A stretch of DNA of 36,578 nt from Streptomyces cacaoi. Lineage in GTDB: Bacteria > Actinomycetota > Actinomycetes > Streptomycetales > Streptomycetaceae. Position numbers and translations under genes: made by a program. Location: the NCBI RefSeq assembly GCF_006539165.1, contig NZ_BJMM01000056.1:1-36578 (forward strand), in the 5' to 3' direction. The notes below the pieces were generated by a model. It saw nothing but the letters and a program-made list of their open reading frames with translations, searched no databases and was not told where the DNA came from. Positions 1 through 8,718 of this stretch are shown piece after piece. The stretch's first letter is position 1. Every line of letters starts with the position of its first letter.

Positions 1-150
1 CCGGGGCCCGCCCCGCCCCAACAGCTGCCTCTCCCAGGGCGCCGACCCCCGCCGCCCCCCCCCGCCCTCCCGTCGCAGCCGCCGCCAGGGGCGGCGGGTG
101 GGGCGACGGGCGGGCGGGCGTGAACGGCTCCCGTGGGCGACGATGGGCCC
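1..150. other. Unassigned GC-rich lead-in sequence
   Basis: This stretch is extremely C/G-rich, with a nine-C run near 55-63, and all three forward frames are uninformative. One forward frame ends in TGA at 121-123 after a Pro/Gly/Ala-rich stretch, so it could be the tail of an upstream gene, but nothing in it is recognisable. A short perfect hairpin (79-86 pairing with 90-97) could terminate an upstream transcript. I do not call a gene here. Confidence 0.3.
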
Positions 151-843
151 ATGGCAACACATGTGATCACAGGTGCCGGCTCCGGCATCGGCGCCGAGGT
201 GGCCCACCGGCTGCTGGAGCGCGGCGACACCCTGCATCTGCTGGCCCGCGACGCGGGGCGCGCCAAGGAGCTGGCGGAGCGCTTCCCGGGCGCCCGCACG
301 CTCGTGGGCGACCTGGGCGAACCCGAGCGGCTGTCCTGGGCCTTCAGCCACCAGACGCTGCCCGAACAGGTCGACTCGCTGCTGCACATCGCGGGCGTCG
401 TCGAGCTGGGCAAGGTCGGTGACCTGGGGCCGAAGGTGTGGAACAGCACACTGGCCGCCAACCTGGTCGCCCCGGCCGAGCTGACCCGGCTGCTGCTGCC
501 CCAGCTGCGGCAGGCACGCGGCCACGTCGTCTTCGTCAACTCCGGCGCCGGGCTGCGCGCCAACCCGGACTGGAGCGCCTACGCGGCGAGCAAGCACGGC
601 CTCAAGGCGCTCGCCGACGCGCTGCGCGGCGAGGAGTCGGGGAACGGGGTGCGGATCACCTCCGTCTACCCGGGCCGGGTGGCGACACCGATGCAGGAGA
701 AGGTCCACCGCCAGGAGGGCAAGGAGTACGACGCGAACCGCTTCGTGCCCGCCGAGGCCGTGGCGACGACCGTGCTGACCGCGCTGGATCTGCCGCGCGG
801 CGCCGAGGTGACGGATCTGTCGGTACGCCCCGGCGGCCACTGA
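151..843 (+). CDS. SDR-family NAD(P)-dependent oxidoreductase
   Basis: A classical short-chain dehydrogenase/reductase of 230 residues, the usual size for the family. The N-terminal Rossmann motif TGAGSGIG lies at residues 7-14 and binds the nucleotide. The catalytic set is complete: Ser131 in FVNSGAG, and Tyr144 and Lys148 in YAASK. A PG motif follows the active site (VYPGRVATPM), as in many SDRs. The ATG at 151 is chosen because it places the Gly-rich motif at the expected distance from the N-terminus; an upstream in-frame GTG at 133 would add six residues. There is no clear Shine-Dalgarno sequence before 151. The protein is probably cytosolic. Its substrate cannot be read from sequence. 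The next gene starts 83 bases downstream behind its own likely promoter. Confidence 0.93.
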   Translation: MATHVITGAGSGIGAEVAHRLLERGDTLHLLARDAGRAKELAERFPGARTLVGDLGEPERLSWAFSHQTLPEQVDSLLHIAGVVELGKVGDLGPKVWNSTLAANLVAPAELTRLLLPQLRQARGHVVFVNSGAGLRANPDWSAYAASKHGLKALADALRGEESGNGVRITSVYPGRVATPMQEKVHRQEGKEYDANRFVPAEAVATTVLTALDLPRGAEVTDLSVRPGGH

Positions 844-914
844 GGGTACGGTGCGGGGCGGCGGGCCGCGGGCCGCGCCGCTCCTGCCGTGACCTGCGGC
901 GCGAGGGCGGGACG

Positions 915-926
915 TAGGCTTCCCGG
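915..926 (+). promoter_or_regulatory. Candidate -10 box of a leaderless mRNA
   Basis: TAGGCT at 915-920 fits the actinobacterial TANNNT -10 pattern and ends six bases before the GTG at 927. No Shine-Dalgarno sequence precedes that GTG. Together these suggest transcription starting on or next to the start codon. The -35 region is weak. Confidence 0.4.
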
Positions 927-1976
927 GTGAGCGAGAAGCGACGAGAACGCCCCTGGGGCCCGGCGGCCGCCAGCGGCATCGGCTCCATGCCCGGCACCGA
1001 CGCACGCGAGGCGGCCAGGACGGTGCTGGGTTCCCTGGACGCCCCCGAGCATCTGCCCCACCTTCCCGAGCTGCCCGCGCGCGGCCCCGGCGCCGACATG
1101 CTGGGCCGGACGGCCGGGCTGCTGGCCGAGCTGTACGTGCAACTGGAGCCCAGCGGCTGGCGGATCGCCGACCGGCCCGGCCGCGACACCCGCCGGGCCC
1201 GCTCGTGGCTGGGCGAGGACCTCGACGCGCTGGAGGAGTTCACCCAGGGCTACGGCCAACAGGACCCGGCGCGTGCCGGGCTGAAGGTGTCCGTCGTCGG
1301 GCCGTGGACGCTGGCCGCCGGGCTCCAGCGGCGCTCCGGCGAGGCCATGCTGGGCGACCCCGGTGCCTGCCGCGACCTCGCGGCCTCGCTGGCCGAGGGG
1401 CTCGCCGCACACTTGGCCGAGGTGCGCAAGAGGGTGCCGGACGCGCGGATCGTGTTGCAGCTGGACGAGCCTTCGCTGACCTCCGTGCTGACCGGGAGCG
1501 TGCGCACCGCCAGCGGCTACCGCACCTATCCGGCCGTCGACCGCGCGGTCGTCGAGGGCACCCTGCGCGAGCTGATCGGCGCACACGACGGGCCCGTCGT
1601 CGTGCACAGCTGTGCGCCGCGGGTGCCGGTCGCGCTGCTGCGGCGTGCGGGCGCGGCGGGGATCTCGCTGGATCTCGCGCTGCTCACCGAGCGTGAGGAA
1701 GAACCGGTGGCGGAGGCGCTGGAGGCGGGGGTCGCACTGTTCGCCGGTGTCGTACCGACCGTCGAGCCGGAGACGGGGGCATTGTCGGACCCGGCCGGTA
1801 GCGTCGGGGGAGTCAGGTCGCTGTGGCGCAGGCTGGGGCTGTCTCCCGGGCTGCTCGCCGAGTCCGTCGTGGTCACCCCCGCGTGCGGGCTGGCCGGTGC
1901 CTCGCCCGCGTACGCGCGGGAGGCGCTGCGGCGCAGTGTCCGGGCCGCGAGATCACTCGCTGACAACCCTACGTAA
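927..1976 (+). CDS. MetE-like cobalamin-independent methionine synthase C-terminal domain protein
   Basis: This 349-residue protein resembles only the C-terminal catalytic barrel of cobalamin-independent methionine synthase; full MetE is about 750 residues. The zinc and thiol-binding signature is recognisable: His227-Ser-Cys229 in VVHSCAP, and Cys320 near the C-terminus in TPACGLAG. An LDEPSL motif lies mid-protein. The N-terminal GSMPGTD resembles the start of many stand-alone MetE-like proteins. Family knowledge suggests methyl transfer to a thiol, but without the N-terminal half it may use a methyl donor other than methyltetrahydrofolate, or have another role. The GTG start at 927 lacks a Shine-Dalgarno sequence and sits just behind a -10-like box. 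The gene ends 15 bases before ligA and may be cotranscribed with it. Confidence 0.85.
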   Translation: MSEKRRERPWGPAAASGIGSMPGTDAREAARTVLGSLDAPEHLPHLPELPARGPGADMLGRTAGLLAELYVQLEPSGWRIADRPGRDTRRARSWLGEDLDALEEFTQGYGQQDPARAGLKVSVVGPWTLAAGLQRRSGEAMLGDPGACRDLAASLAEGLAAHLAEVRKRVPDARIVLQLDEPSLTSVLTGSVRTASGYRTYPAVDRAVVEGTLRELIGAHDGPVVVHSCAPRVPVALLRRAGAAGISLDLALLTEREEEPVAEALEAGVALFAGVVPTVEPETGALSDPAGSVGGVRSLWRRLGLSPGLLAESVVVTPACGLAGASPAYAREALRRSVRAARSLADNPT

Positions 1977-1991
1977 CGGGAGGACGACACG

Positions 1992-4196
1992 GTGGCTGCC
2001 GAACAGGACGTGGCCGTGCCCGCAGAGGCGCGGGAGGAACACGCGCGTCTCGCCGAGCAGATCGAGGAGCACCGCTTCCGCTACTACGTCAAGGACGCGC
2101 CGATCGTCAGCGACGCCGAGTTCGACCGGCTGCTGCGGCGGCTGGAGTCGCTGGAGGAGGAGCACCCGGCGCTGCGGACGCCCGACTCGCCCACCCAGAA
2201 GGTGGCCGGGCACTACGAGACGGAGTTCACCGAGGTCGCACACCGCGAGCGCATGCTGTCGCTGGACAACGCGTTCGACGACGGAGAGCTGGCGGAGTGG
2301 GCCGAGCGCGTCGCACGGGAACTGTCCGGCGCCGCACACCACTTCCTGTGCGAGCTGAAGGTCGACGGCCTCGCGGTCAACCTCACCTACGAGCACGGCC
2401 GCCTCACCCGCGCCGCCACCCGCGGTGACGGCCGCACCGGCGAGGACATCACCCCCAACATCCGCACGATCGCGGACATCCCCGAGCGGCTCTCCGGGGA
2501 GCGCGTGCCTCGGCTGGTGGAGGTGCGCGGCGAGGTCTTCTTCCCGATGGAGCGGTTCGAGGAGCTGAACGCGCGCCTGGTGGAGGCGGGCGACAAGCCG
2601 TTCGCCAACCCCCGCAACGCGGCCGCCGGTTCGCTCCGCCAGAAGGACCCGCGGGTGACGGCGACCCGGCCGCTGCACATGGTGGTGCACGGCGTCGGCG
2701 CGCTGGAGGGCTTCGAGACGGGCGAGGGCACCGGCTGGGAGCGGCTCTCGCAGGTGTACGACCTGCTGAGCGAGTGGGGCCTGCCCACGTCGGCGCACTG
2801 CCGGGTGGTCGACGGGCTGGACGGCGTGCGCGAGTTCATCGCGTACTACGGCAAGCACCGGCACTCGGTGGAGCACGAGATCGACGGCGTCGTCGTCAAG
2901 CTGGACGAGATCCGGCTCCAGGGCCGGCTGGGCGCCACGTCCCGCGCGCCGCGCTGGGCGATTGCCTGGAAGTACGCGCCGGAGGAGGTCAACACCGAGC
3001 TGGTGGACATCCGCGTCGGCGTCGGCCGCACCGGCCGGGTGACGCCGTACGCGGTGGTCGAGCCGGTCACGGTCGCCGGCAGCGAGGTGGAGTTCGCGAC
3101 GCTGCACAACCAGGAGATCGTCAAGTCCAAGGGCGTGCTCATCGGGGACACGGTGGTGCTGCGCAAGGCGGGCGACGTCATCCCCGAGATCCTCGGCCCG
3201 GTCGCGGATCTGCGGGACGGCAGCGAGCGTGCGTTCGTGATGCCCTCGCAGTGCCCGGAGTGCGGTACACCGCTCCAGCCGATGAAGGAGGGGGACATCG
3301 ATCTGCGGTGCCCCAACTCCCGCTCGTGCCCGGCGCAGTTGCGGGAGCGGCTGTTCTATCTGGCGGGCCGCAAGTCGCTGGACATCGAGCACTTCGGATA
3401 CGTCGTGGCCAGCGCGCTCACCCAGCCGCTGGAGCCGGCCGAGCCCCCGCTGCGGGACGAGGGCGGCCTGTTCGATCTGACGGTGGAGGATCTGCTGCCG
3501 ATCGTCGCGCACGTCGTCGACCCGGACAGCGGGCTGCCCAAGCGGGACCCGAAGACCGGTGAGAACAAGACGGTCACGCTCTTCGCCAACCAGAAGGGCG
3601 AGCCGCGCAAGAACACCCTGGCGATGCTGGAGAACATCGAGGCGGCCAAGGACCGGCCGCTGGCGCGGATCATCACCGGGCTGTCCATCCGGCACGTGGG
3701 CCCGGTCGCGGCCGAGGCGCTCGCGCGCGAGTTCCGCTCGCTGGACCGCATCGCCGAGGCGTCGGAGGAGGAGCTGGCCGCGACGGAGGGCGTCGGGCCG
3801 ACGATCGCGGCCTCCCTCAAGGCGTGGTTCGCCGAGGACTGGCACCGGCAGATCGTCGAGCGCTGGCGGGCGGCCGGGGTCCGGATGGCCGAGGAGGCGA
3901 CGGGTGAGGAGGGCCCGCGTCCGCTGGAGGGCGTCACCGTGGTGGTGACCGGAACCCTCGCCTCCTACACCCGGGACGGCGCCAAGGAGGCGCTCCAGGA
4001 CCGCGGTGCGAAGGTCACCGGTTCCGTCTCGAAGAAGACGGGCTTCGTCGTCGCCGGGGACAATCCGGGCTCGAAGTACGACAAAGCCGTCCAGTTGAAG
4101 GTGCCGATTCTGGACGATGACGGATTCGCCGTCCTGTTGGAGCAGGGGCCGGATGCCGCCCGCGAGGCGGCGCTGGCGCCGGATGAGGAAGAGTAG
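1992..4196 (+). CDS. ligA: NAD-dependent DNA ligase LigA
   Basis: This protein seals 3'-OH/5'-phosphate nicks in duplex DNA using NAD+, and is essential for joining Okazaki fragments and for repair. The 734-residue product has the full family layout: the N-terminal Ia region (HRFRYYVKDAP, about residues 27-37), the adenylation motif KVDG with nucleophile Lys123, an OB fold, a four-cysteine zinc finger (Cys421, Cys424, Cys440, Cys446), helix-hairpin-helix repeats (about 510-640) and a C-terminal BRCT domain (about 648-725, starting LEGVTVVVTGTL). An insertion after the zinc finger (about 470-540) is, from memory, usual in Streptomyces ligases. The GTG at 1992 is preceded by GGGAGG at a good distance. 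It lies 15 bases after the MetE-like gene. Confidence 0.98.
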   Translation: MAAEQDVAVPAEAREEHARLAEQIEEHRFRYYVKDAPIVSDAEFDRLLRRLESLEEEHPALRTPDSPTQKVAGHYETEFTEVAHRERMLSLDNAFDDGELAEWAERVARELSGAAHHFLCELKVDGLAVNLTYEHGRLTRAATRGDGRTGEDITPNIRTIADIPERLSGERVPRLVEVRGEVFFPMERFEELNARLVEAGDKPFANPRNAAAGSLRQKDPRVTATRPLHMVVHGVGALEGFETGEGTGWERLSQVYDLLSEWGLPTSAHCRVVDGLDGVREFIAYYGKHRHSVEHEIDGVVVKLDEIRLQGRLGATSRAPRWAIAWKYAPEEVNTELVDIRVGVGRTGRVTPYAVVEPVTVAGSEVEFATLHNQEIVKSKGVLIGDTVVLRKAGDVIPEILGPVADLRDGSERAFVMPSQCPECGTPLQPMKEGDIDLRCPNSRSCPAQLRERLFYLAGRKSLDIEHFGYVVASALTQPLEPAEPPLRDEGGLFDLTVEDLLPIVAHVVDPDSGLPKRDPKTGENKTVTLFANQKGEPRKNTLAMLENIEAAKDRPLARIITGLSIRHVGPVAAEALAREFRSLDRIAEASEEELAATEGVGPTIAASLKAWFAEDWHRQIVERWRAAGVRMAEEATGEEGPRPLEGVTVVVTGTLASYTRDGAKEALQDRGAKVTGSVSKKTGFVVAGDNPGSKYDKAVQLKVPILDDDGFAVLLEQGPDAAREAALAPDEEE

Positions 4197-4525
4197 CGGA
4201 GAGCAGCGGGGCCGCGCGGGAGAGCACAGAGCACGGCTGCCGGGCCCGGCGGCGGCGAACGCCGCGTGCCGGGCGCCGGCGCCGGCCCGCCACAGGCCGC
4301 ACACCGGGGTACGGCCGTCACAGACGCCTGACGGGTTTTCACCGCCGGAAGCACACCGTTCGGTCACAGCAGCCGTACGAGCCCGCGAAGTTGGGCACGC
4401 TCGTGGGGGAGGGATGGAGGCAACAGCGGCCGATCGCTGCCCCTGCACCCGGTCAGCGGCCTACTGTTGACATGGACGCCTGTCGTGGTGAGGGGGCAGG
4501 CGCGGACGGCTGCGAGGGGACCAGG
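4197..4525. other. Intergenic region between ligA and the GGDEF-EAL gene
   Basis: About 330 bases with no convincing gene. It holds a perfect 12-base palindrome GCCGGCGCCGGC at 4275-4286 within a larger G/C-rich hairpin that could terminate ligA transcripts. TTGACA at 4467-4472 and TACTGT at 4462-4467 look promoter-like, but neither has a properly spaced partner. An in-frame ATG at 4472 is an alternative start for the downstream gene. Confidence 0.5.
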
Positions 4526-6820
4526 ATGCTGGAATTCTCCGGGGGCGCCAGGCCCCCGTTCTCCCGCCTGCCCTCCGACGGCGCGCGGCGCGGCGCGGGA
4601 CGCGGCGGCGGCCCGGGCCGGGCGGGCGCGCCGGTGCCGACGGGCTCCGACCCGGGCGGAGGGGCCGGCAGCGCCCAGCAGACCGGTCCGGCGGGAGCCG
4701 GACGGGCGGGCGGGCCGGGCGGTGCACAGGGCCGGTCCGGCGGACCGGAGCGCGGCGGGGAGGAGGCGCCGTGGCTCCAGCGGCTGATGGCGGCCCGTCC
4801 GCCGCTGCTGCCCGCCGGGGTCGTGGCGGGCGCCGCCGCGGTGCTCGTGCTCGGTCTCTTCCGGGTGCTGTCGGCGGGGCACGCGCTGTTTCCCGAGGGC
4901 GTCGTCGGCTGGTCGTTCGCGGTGCTCACCGGGCTGGTCGTCGCGCATCTGGTGACGATGGGCCGGGACCGCTGGTGGGGCGGCACCGGCTCGGGGCCCG
5001 CGCTCACGCTGGCCATTCTGCTGCTGTGCGGATGGGTGCCGGCGCTGCTGGTCAGCCTGGCCGTCGTCGTGCTGGTCGGCGCCGCGCGGCGGCACCGCTG
5101 GCGGCAGGCGGTGGTGCACGGCGCCATCGACATCCTGGGGGTCGGCGCCGCGGCGCTCGGCCCGGCGGTGTGCGGGGCGCACCCCTCGGTGGAGAACCCG
5201 TGGCTGCCCGCCGAGTGGGGGCCGGAGGCCGTGCCGGGCACGGTGCTCGCCGCCGCCCTGTATCTGCTGACGACCCGCGCCCTCCAGTGGTTCACCCTCG
5301 CCCCGCGCACCCGCGGGCTGCCGACGGCGCTGCGCACCTCGCTGGTGCGGCAGGGGCTGGTGGGCACCGCGCTGGTGGGGATCGCCCCGCTCATCGTGAT
5401 CGTCGCCGTCCACAAGCCGCTGCTGCTCCCGCTGTTCGCCATCCCGCTGATCGCGCTGGACACCACCTTGCGGATCGCCCGGGCGCGCGCCGAGGAGCAG
5501 CTGCGCGACCCGCTGACCGGGCTGCCGAACCGGCTGTGGCTGCTGGAGCGGGCCTGGACGGCGCTGGACGAGGCCGAACGGACGGGCGCGCGCTCCGCGC
5601 TGGTGCTGATCGACCTGGACCGCTTCCGTTCGGTCAACGACACTCTCGGCCATCTCGCGGGCGACCGGCTGCTGTTGCAGATCGCGGACCGGCTGCGCGA
5701 GGTGCTGCCGCGCGGCGCCGAGGCGGCCCGGCTCGGCGGGGACGAGTTCGCGGTGCTGCTGCCCGTCTGCGACTCCACCACCAGCGCCCAGCGCGTGGCC
5801 CGTTCGCTGGTCTCCGCGCTCGGCTCCCCGCTCGACCTGGACGGGCTCACCCTCGTCCTGGAGGCCAGTGCGGGCGTCGCCGTCTTCCCCGAGCACGCAC
5901 GCGAGGCCGAGGGCCTGCTGCGCCGGGCCGACGTGGCGATGTACGAGGCCAAGCGGGACCGCACCGCCGTCGAGGTCTACGAGGCCACCCGGGACGGCAA
6001 CACCCCCGACCGGCTGGGCCTGCTGGCGGATCTGCGCCGCGCGCTGGACGCCGGCGAGGTCGAGTTGCACTACCAGCCGAAGGTCGGTTTCGACGGCACC
6101 GTCTCCGGCCTGGAGGCGCTGGTGCGCTGGGTGCACCCGGAGCGCGGCCGGGTCCCGCCGGACGAGTTCATCGCGATCGCCGAGACGTCCGGGCTGATGC
6201 CGCGGCTGACGGAGTACGTGCTGGAGACGGCGCTGGCGCAGGTCGCCGTGTGGCGGGGCTGCGGTCTGACGGTGCCCGTCGCGGTGAACGTCTCCCCGCG
6301 CGATGTGCACGCGCCCGGCTTCGCCGGGGCTGTCGCCGCCCGGCTGGCCCGGCACGGCGTCCCGCCCGGCGCGCTCCAGCTGGAGATCACCGAGCATGTG
6401 CTGCTGGAGGACCCGCAGCGCGCGGCCGACACCCTCGCCGGGCTGACCGGGCACGGCGTGAAGATGTCCCTGGACGACTTCGGCACGGGCTACTCCTCGC
6501 TGGTGCATCTGCGCCGGCTGCCGGTGAGCGAGCTGAAGATCGACCGCTCGTTCGTGGCCCGGCTCGCGGTGGACACCGAGGACGCCGAGATCGTGCGCTG
6601 CACGGTGGATCTGGCGCACTCGCTGGGCCTGAAGGTCGTCGCGGAGGGTGTGGAGGACGACGAGACGTGGGAGCGGCTGCGCGATCTGGGCTGTGACGCG
6701 GTGCAGGGCTGGCTGGTCTCGGCCGCCATGCCGCCGGGTGAGACCACCGCGTGGCTGCGGGCGCGCGAGGTGCACGCCGCGCGCTCGCTGCCCCCGGTAC
6801 CGCCTGCGCGTACGCCCTGA
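4526..6820 (+). CDS. Membrane-bound GGDEF-EAL cyclic-di-GMP turnover protein
   Basis: A predicted bifunctional diguanylate cyclase/phosphodiesterase of about 764 residues. After a disordered Gly/Pro/Ala-rich N-terminus come about six hydrophobic segments (roughly residues 90-315), so the sensor part is in the membrane. A GGDEF domain follows with the signature intact (LGGDEF, GGDEF at residues 404-408), then an EAL domain with its signature intact (GLEALVRW, EAL at 530-532) and the downstream DDFGTGYSS motif. Both halves could therefore be active, the first making cyclic-di-GMP and the second cleaving it to pGpG; net activity cannot be predicted. In Streptomyces cyclic-di-GMP controls development through BldD. 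ATG 4526 is chosen because GAGGGGA lies six bases upstream; ATG 4472 is the alternative. Confidence 0.93.
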   Translation: MLEFSGGARPPFSRLPSDGARRGAGRGGGPGRAGAPVPTGSDPGGGAGSAQQTGPAGAGRAGGPGGAQGRSGGPERGGEEAPWLQRLMAARPPLLPAGVVAGAAAVLVLGLFRVLSAGHALFPEGVVGWSFAVLTGLVVAHLVTMGRDRWWGGTGSGPALTLAILLLCGWVPALLVSLAVVVLVGAARRHRWRQAVVHGAIDILGVGAAALGPAVCGAHPSVENPWLPAEWGPEAVPGTVLAAALYLLTTRALQWFTLAPRTRGLPTALRTSLVRQGLVGTALVGIAPLIVIVAVHKPLLLPLFAIPLIALDTTLRIARARAEEQLRDPLTGLPNRLWLLERAWTALDEAERTGARSALVLIDLDRFRSVNDTLGHLAGDRLLLQIADRLREVLPRGAEAARLGGDEFAVLLPVCDSTTSAQRVARSLVSALGSPLDLDGLTLVLEASAGVAVFPEHAREAEGLLRRADVAMYEAKRDRTAVEVYEATRDGNTPDRLGLLADLRRALDAGEVELHYQPKVGFDGTVSGLEALVRWVHPERGRVPPDEFIAIAETSGLMPRLTEYVLETALAQVAVWRGCGLTVPVAVNVSPRDVHAPGFAGAVAARLARHGVPPGALQLEITEHVLLEDPQRAADTLAGLTGHGVKMSLDDFGTGYSSLVHLRRLPVSELKIDRSFVARLAVDTEDAEIVRCTVDLAHSLGLKVVAEGVEDDETWERLRDLGCDAVQGWLVSAAMPPGETTAWLRAREVHAARSLPPVPPARTP

Positions 6821-6869
6821 ACACCGGGCGGGAGCGGGGGCGGGGAAGCGCTTCGCGGGCACGGCGGCG

Positions 6870-6889
6870 GGCCCCATAGGATTGGGGCC
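6870..6889 (+). promoter_or_regulatory. Candidate gatC promoter with inverted repeat around the -10 box
   Basis: TAGGAT at 6877-6882 fits a -10 box. It lies inside the perfect inverted repeat GGCCCC-N8-GGGGCC, which could bind a repressor or simply be chance in GC-rich DNA. The -35 region is poor. A transcript starting near 6889 would have a leader of about 34 bases with the Shine-Dalgarno sequence GAGGA at 6911-6915. Confidence 0.35.
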
Positions 6890-6922
6890 GACAAACCACT
6901 CACTCACCCAGAGGACCGCTGC

Positions 6923-7219
6923 ATGCCTGGCATCTCACGCGAGGAGGTCGCCCACCTCGCGAAGCTGGCGCGCCTGGAGCTGAAGGACGAAGAGCTCGAC
7001 CACTTCGCCGGACAGCTCGACGACATCATCGGCGCGGTGGCCGCCGTCTCGGATGTCGCCGACGAGGACGTACCGCCGACCTCCCATCCGCTCCCGCTCA
7101 CCAACGTCATGCGCCCGGACGAGGTCCGGCCGTCGCTGACCCCCGAGCAGGCGCTCTCCGGCGCACCCGCGCAGGAGCAGCAGCGTTTCAAGGTGCCGCA
7201 GATCCTGGGGGAGGAGTGA
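6923..7219 (+). CDS. gatC: Asp-tRNA(Asn)/Glu-tRNA(Gln) amidotransferase subunit C
   Basis: The small subunit of the GatCAB amidotransferase, which converts misacylated Glu-tRNA(Gln) or Asp-tRNA(Asn) to the amide form. GatC wraps around GatA and stabilises its contact with GatB. The 98-residue length is typical. The N-terminal helix pattern REEVAHLAKLARLEL and the C-terminal stretch ending FKVPQILGEE are family hallmarks. ATG 6923 follows GAGGA by seven bases. The stop is five bases before the chosen gatA start, and the gatA Shine-Dalgarno sequence lies inside the end of gatC, which points to translational coupling. Confidence 0.98.
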   Translation: MPGISREEVAHLAKLARLELKDEELDHFAGQLDDIIGAVAAVSDVADEDVPPTSHPLPLTNVMRPDEVRPSLTPEQALSGAPAQEQQRFKVPQILGEE

Positions 7220-7224
7220 CCGCG

Positions 7225-8718
7225 ATGACCGACCTCACCAAGCTCACCGCGGCGCAGACCGCCGAGAAGATCGCCTCCGGCGACGTCACCGCCGTCGAGG
7301 TCACCGAGGCGCATCTGGCCCGGATCGAGGCCGTCGACGAGAAGGTGCACGCCTTCCTGCACGTCGACCGCGAGGGCGCGCTGGCGCAGGCCCGCGCCGT
7401 GGACGCACAGCGCGAGCGCGGCGAGAAGCTGGGCCCGCTGGCCGGTGTCCCGCTGGCGCTGAAGGACATCTTCACCACCGAGGGCGTCCCGACGACCGTC
7501 GGTTCGAAGATCCTTCAGGGCTGGATCCCGCCCTACGACGCGACGGTCACCCGCAAGCTGAAGGAAGCCGGCGTCGTCATCCTCGGCAAGACCAACATGG
7601 ACGAGTTCGCCATGGGGTCCTCCACCGAGAACAGCGCCTTCGGGCCGACCGGCAACCCCTGGGACCTCACCCGGATCCCCGGCGGCTCCGGCGGCGGCTC
7701 GGCCGCGGCGCTCGCCGCCTTCGAGGCGCCGCTGGCCATCGGTACCGACACCGGCGGCTCCATCCGGCAGCCGGCGGCCGTGACCGGCACCGTCGGTGTG
7801 AAGCCGACCTACGGCGGGGTCTCCCGCTACGGCATGGTCGCCTTCTCCTCCTCCCTGGACCAGGGCGGGCCCTGTGCCCGTACGGTGCTGGACGCCGCGC
7901 TGCTGCACAGCGTCATCGCCGGGCACGACGAGCTGGACTCGACGTCCATCGCGCAGCCGGTGCCGGACGTGGTCGCGGCGGCGCGCAACGGCGATGTCGC
8001 GGGCCTGCGGGTCGGCGTCGTCCAGGAGTTCCGGGGCGAGGGCTACCAGGACGGCGTCATTCAGCGCTTCGACGAGTCGGTCGAGCTGCTGCGCGAGCTG
8101 GGCGCCGAGATCGTCGAGCTGTCCTGCCCGTCGTTCGCCAAGGGCCTGGCCGCCTACTACCTGATCGCGCCCTCGGAGTGCTCCTCCAACCTCGCCCGCT
8201 TCGACGCCATGCGCTACGGCCTGCGCACCGGTGACGACGGCTCGCACTCGGCGGAGGAGGTCACCGCGCTCACCCGCGAGGCGGGCTTCGGCGACGAGGT
8301 CAAGCGGCGCATCATGCTCGGCACCTACGCGCTCAGCTCGGGCTACTACGACGCCTACTACGGCTCGGCGCAGAAGGTGCGCACCCTGATCACCCGTGAC
8401 TTCGAGAAGGCTTTCGAGCAGGTCGACGTCGTCGTCTCGCCGACGACGCCCACCACGGCCTTCCCGATCGGCGAGCGCGTCGACGATCCGATGGCGATGT
8501 ACCTCGCCGACGTCTGCACCCTCCCGTCCAACCTGGCCGGGAACGCGGCCATGTCGCTGCCGTGCGGGCTGGCCCCGGAGGACGGGCTGCCGGTCGGACT
8601 CCAGATCGTCGCCCCCGCCATGGCCGATGACCGGCTCTACCGTGTCGGTGCGGCCGTCGAGGCCGCCTTCCAGGCACGTTGGGGTCACCCGCTGCTAGAG
8701 GAGGCACCGTCGCTGTGA
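7225..8718 (+). CDS. gatA: Glu-tRNA(Gln) amidotransferase subunit A
   Basis: The glutaminase subunit of GatCAB and a member of the amidase-signature family. It releases ammonia from glutamine and channels it to GatB. The 497-residue product contains the Ser-cisSer-Lys catalytic set: Lys in PLALKDIFTT, the Gly/Ser-rich signature GGSGGGSAAA, and the nucleophilic Ser in GTDTGGSIRQPAA. ATG 7225 is preferred over GTG 7216 because the GGAGG at 7210-7214 is correctly spaced only for the ATG. The stop overlaps the next gene as GTGA. Confidence 0.98.
   Translation: MTDLTKLTAAQTAEKIASGDVTAVEVTEAHLARIEAVDEKVHAFLHVDREGALAQARAVDAQRERGEKLGPLAGVPLALKDIFTTEGVPTTVGSKILQGWIPPYDATVTRKLKEAGVVILGKTNMDEFAMGSSTENSAFGPTGNPWDLTRIPGGSGGGSAAALAAFEAPLAIGTDTGGSIRQPAAVTGTVGVKPTYGGVSRYGMVAFSSSLDQGGPCARTVLDAALLHSVIAGHDELDSTSIAQPVPDVVAAARNGDVAGLRVGVVQEFRGEGYQDGVIQRFDESVELLRELGAEIVELSCPSFAKGLAAYYLIAPSECSSNLARFDAMRYGLRTGDDGSHSAEEVTALTREAGFGDEVKRRIMLGTYALSSGYYDAYYGSAQKVRTLITRDFEKAFEQVDVVVSPTTPTTAFPIGERVDDPMAMYLADVCTLPSNLAGNAAMSLPCGLAPEDGLPVGLQIVAPAMADDRLYRVGAAVEAAFQARWGHPLLEEAPSL

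Noticed and set aside
1..120. C-terminus of an upstream gene such as a tRNA thiolase
   Set aside because: A frame ending in TGA at 121-123 exists, but its Pro/Gly-rich translation matches no family I recognise.
4467..4472. TTGACA as the -35 box of the GGDEF-EAL gene
   Set aside because: No TANNNT-type -10 box lies 16-19 bases downstream.
7216..7224. GTG 7216 as the gatA start
   Set aside because: It is only one base from GGAGG, too close for a ribosome-binding site, while ATG 7225 is correctly spaced.
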